Part shown: positions 63,352-64,000 of the stretch, one piece after another
How the letters are laid out: every line of letters starts with the position of its first letter
Position numbering within the stretch: the stretch's first letter is position 1
Source of the DNA: Leclercia sp. AS011
Lineage (GTDB): Bacteria; Pseudomonadota; Gammaproteobacteria; Enterobacterales; Enterobacteriaceae
Direction of reading: 5' to 3'
Length of the DNA stretch: 64,000 bases
Assembly: GCF_037152535.1 (NCBI RefSeq)
Contig: NZ_JBBCMA010000005.1
Span: 1 to 64,000, forward strand
The notes under the pieces: model-generated
Database searches by the model: none
The model's input: the letters and a program-made list of their open reading frames with translations, nothing else
Told to the model about the DNA's origin: nothing
Program-made: the position numbers and the translations under genes

Positions 63352-64000
63352 ATGGCTATCAAACTCATTGCAATCGACATGGACGGCACGCTGCTGCTGC
63401 CAGACCACACTATCTCTCCTGCCGTTAAAAACGCCATCGCCGCAGCCCGTGCGAAAGGCGTGAACGTGGTGCTGTGCACCGGTCGTCCATACGCAGGCGT
63501 TCATAGCTACCTGAAAGAGCTGCATATGAGTGAGCCAGGTGATTACTGCATTACCTATAACGGCGCGCTGGTGCAGAAAGCGGCCGACGGCAGCACGGTG
63601 GCGCAAACGGCGCTGAGCTATGACGATTACCGCTATCTGGAACAACTCTCCCGCGAGGTGGGCTCGCACTTCCACGCCCTCGACCGCAACACGCTCTACA
63701 CCGCCAACCGCGACATCAGCTACTACACGGTGCATGAATCCTTCGTTGCCACCATCCCGCTGGTGTTCTGCGAAGCGGATAAGATGGATCCGACCACCCA
63801 GTTCCTGAAAGTGATGATGATTGATGAGCCTGCCATTCTGGATCAGGCTATCGCCCGCATCCCGGCAGACGTGAAAGAGAAGTACACCGTGCTGAAAAGT
63901 GCGCCGTACTTCCTCGAAATCCTCGATAAACGCGTCAATAAAGGCACCGGCGTGAAGTCGCTGGCCGACACGCTGGGGATCAAACCGGAAGAGATCATGA
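63352..64000 (+). CDS. yidA: YidA, HAD-family sugar phosphatase (3' end outside window)
   Basis: The first 216 codons of a Cof-type HAD phosphatase; E. coli YidA has 270 residues. Motif I DMDGTLLLPDH is at residues 9-19, motif II CTGRPYAGV near 42-50, the Cof cap domain follows (about 85-190), and the motif III Lys region (KRVNKGTGVKSL) is visible near the end. Motif IV lies beyond the edge. YidA acts on small sugar phosphates in vitro. Confidence 0.95.
   Translation, partial: MAIKLIAIDMDGTLLLPDHTISPAVKNAIAAARAKGVNVVLCTGRPYAGVHSYLKELHMSEPGDYCITYNGALVQKAADGSTVAQTALSYDDYRYLEQLSREVGSHFHALDRNTLYTANRDISYYTVHESFVATIPLVFCEADKMDPTTQFLKVMMIDEPAILDQAIARIPADVKEKYTVLKSAPYFLEILDKRVNKGTGVKSLADTLGIKPEEIM

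Overview
This window is the replication-origin region of an enterobacterial chromosome. The gene order (yieP-hsrA, rbs, kup, ravA-viaA, asnA/asnC, mioC-oriC-mnmG, rsmG, atp, glmUS, pst-phoU, bglH-yieL, yieH to yidZ, mdtL, tna, mnmE to rpmH, dnaA-dnaN-recF-gyrB) follows the Escherichia coli map, read in the reverse of the usual map direction. Proteins are mostly close to E. coli in sequence and length. The 16S fragment and the protein divergence point to the Enterobacter/Leclercia/Klebsiella group. A complete tnaCAB operon (indole production) fits Leclercia or another indole-positive genus better than typical Enterobacter. That genus-level guess is inference only.

Layout: 1-1006 is the 5' two thirds of a 16S rRNA gene on the minus strand, with its leader and tandem P1/P2 promoters up to about 1314. 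Next come yieP-hsrA (+), the ribose operon rbsDACBKR (-) with two RbsR-type operators, kup (-), ravA-viaA (+), asnA (-), asnC and mioC (+), and oriC at about 16811-17110 with DnaA boxes, about sixteen GATC sites and an AT-rich unwinding region. Rightwards of oriC lie mnmG, rsmG, the nine-gene ATP synthase operon, glmU-glmS with an empty Tn7 attachment site, the Pho-regulated pstSCAB-phoU operon, a bglH-yieL pair, purine transport (adeP), chrR, yieE, yidZ, mdtL, the tryptophanase operon with its TnaC leader peptide, mnmE, the yidC-yidD-rnpA-rpmH cluster, dnaA-dnaN-recF-gyrB, a LysR/oxidoreductase pair, and the first 216 codons of yidA.

Most of the window is conserved core. The accessory or unusual parts are: (a) the atpC-glmU gap, which holds a 23-codon ORF preceded by two CRP-like sites and a periplasmic family 9 pectate lyase gene (pelX-like) with KdgR-type operator sequences; (b) a BglG-type ribonucleic antiterminator and terminator directly ahead of bglH although bglG, bglF and bglB are absent; (c) a dispersed palindromic element of about 130 bp between glmU and glmS; (d) a LysR/MDR-oxidoreductase pair between gyrB and yidA whose lysR stop codon lies in the loop of the gyrB terminator; (e) a divergent TnaC peptide that keeps the Trp/Asp/Pro spacing needed for tryptophan sensing. 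Several REP-type palindromes sit in intergenic gaps. I see no prophage, insertion sequence, CRISPR array or tRNA gene.
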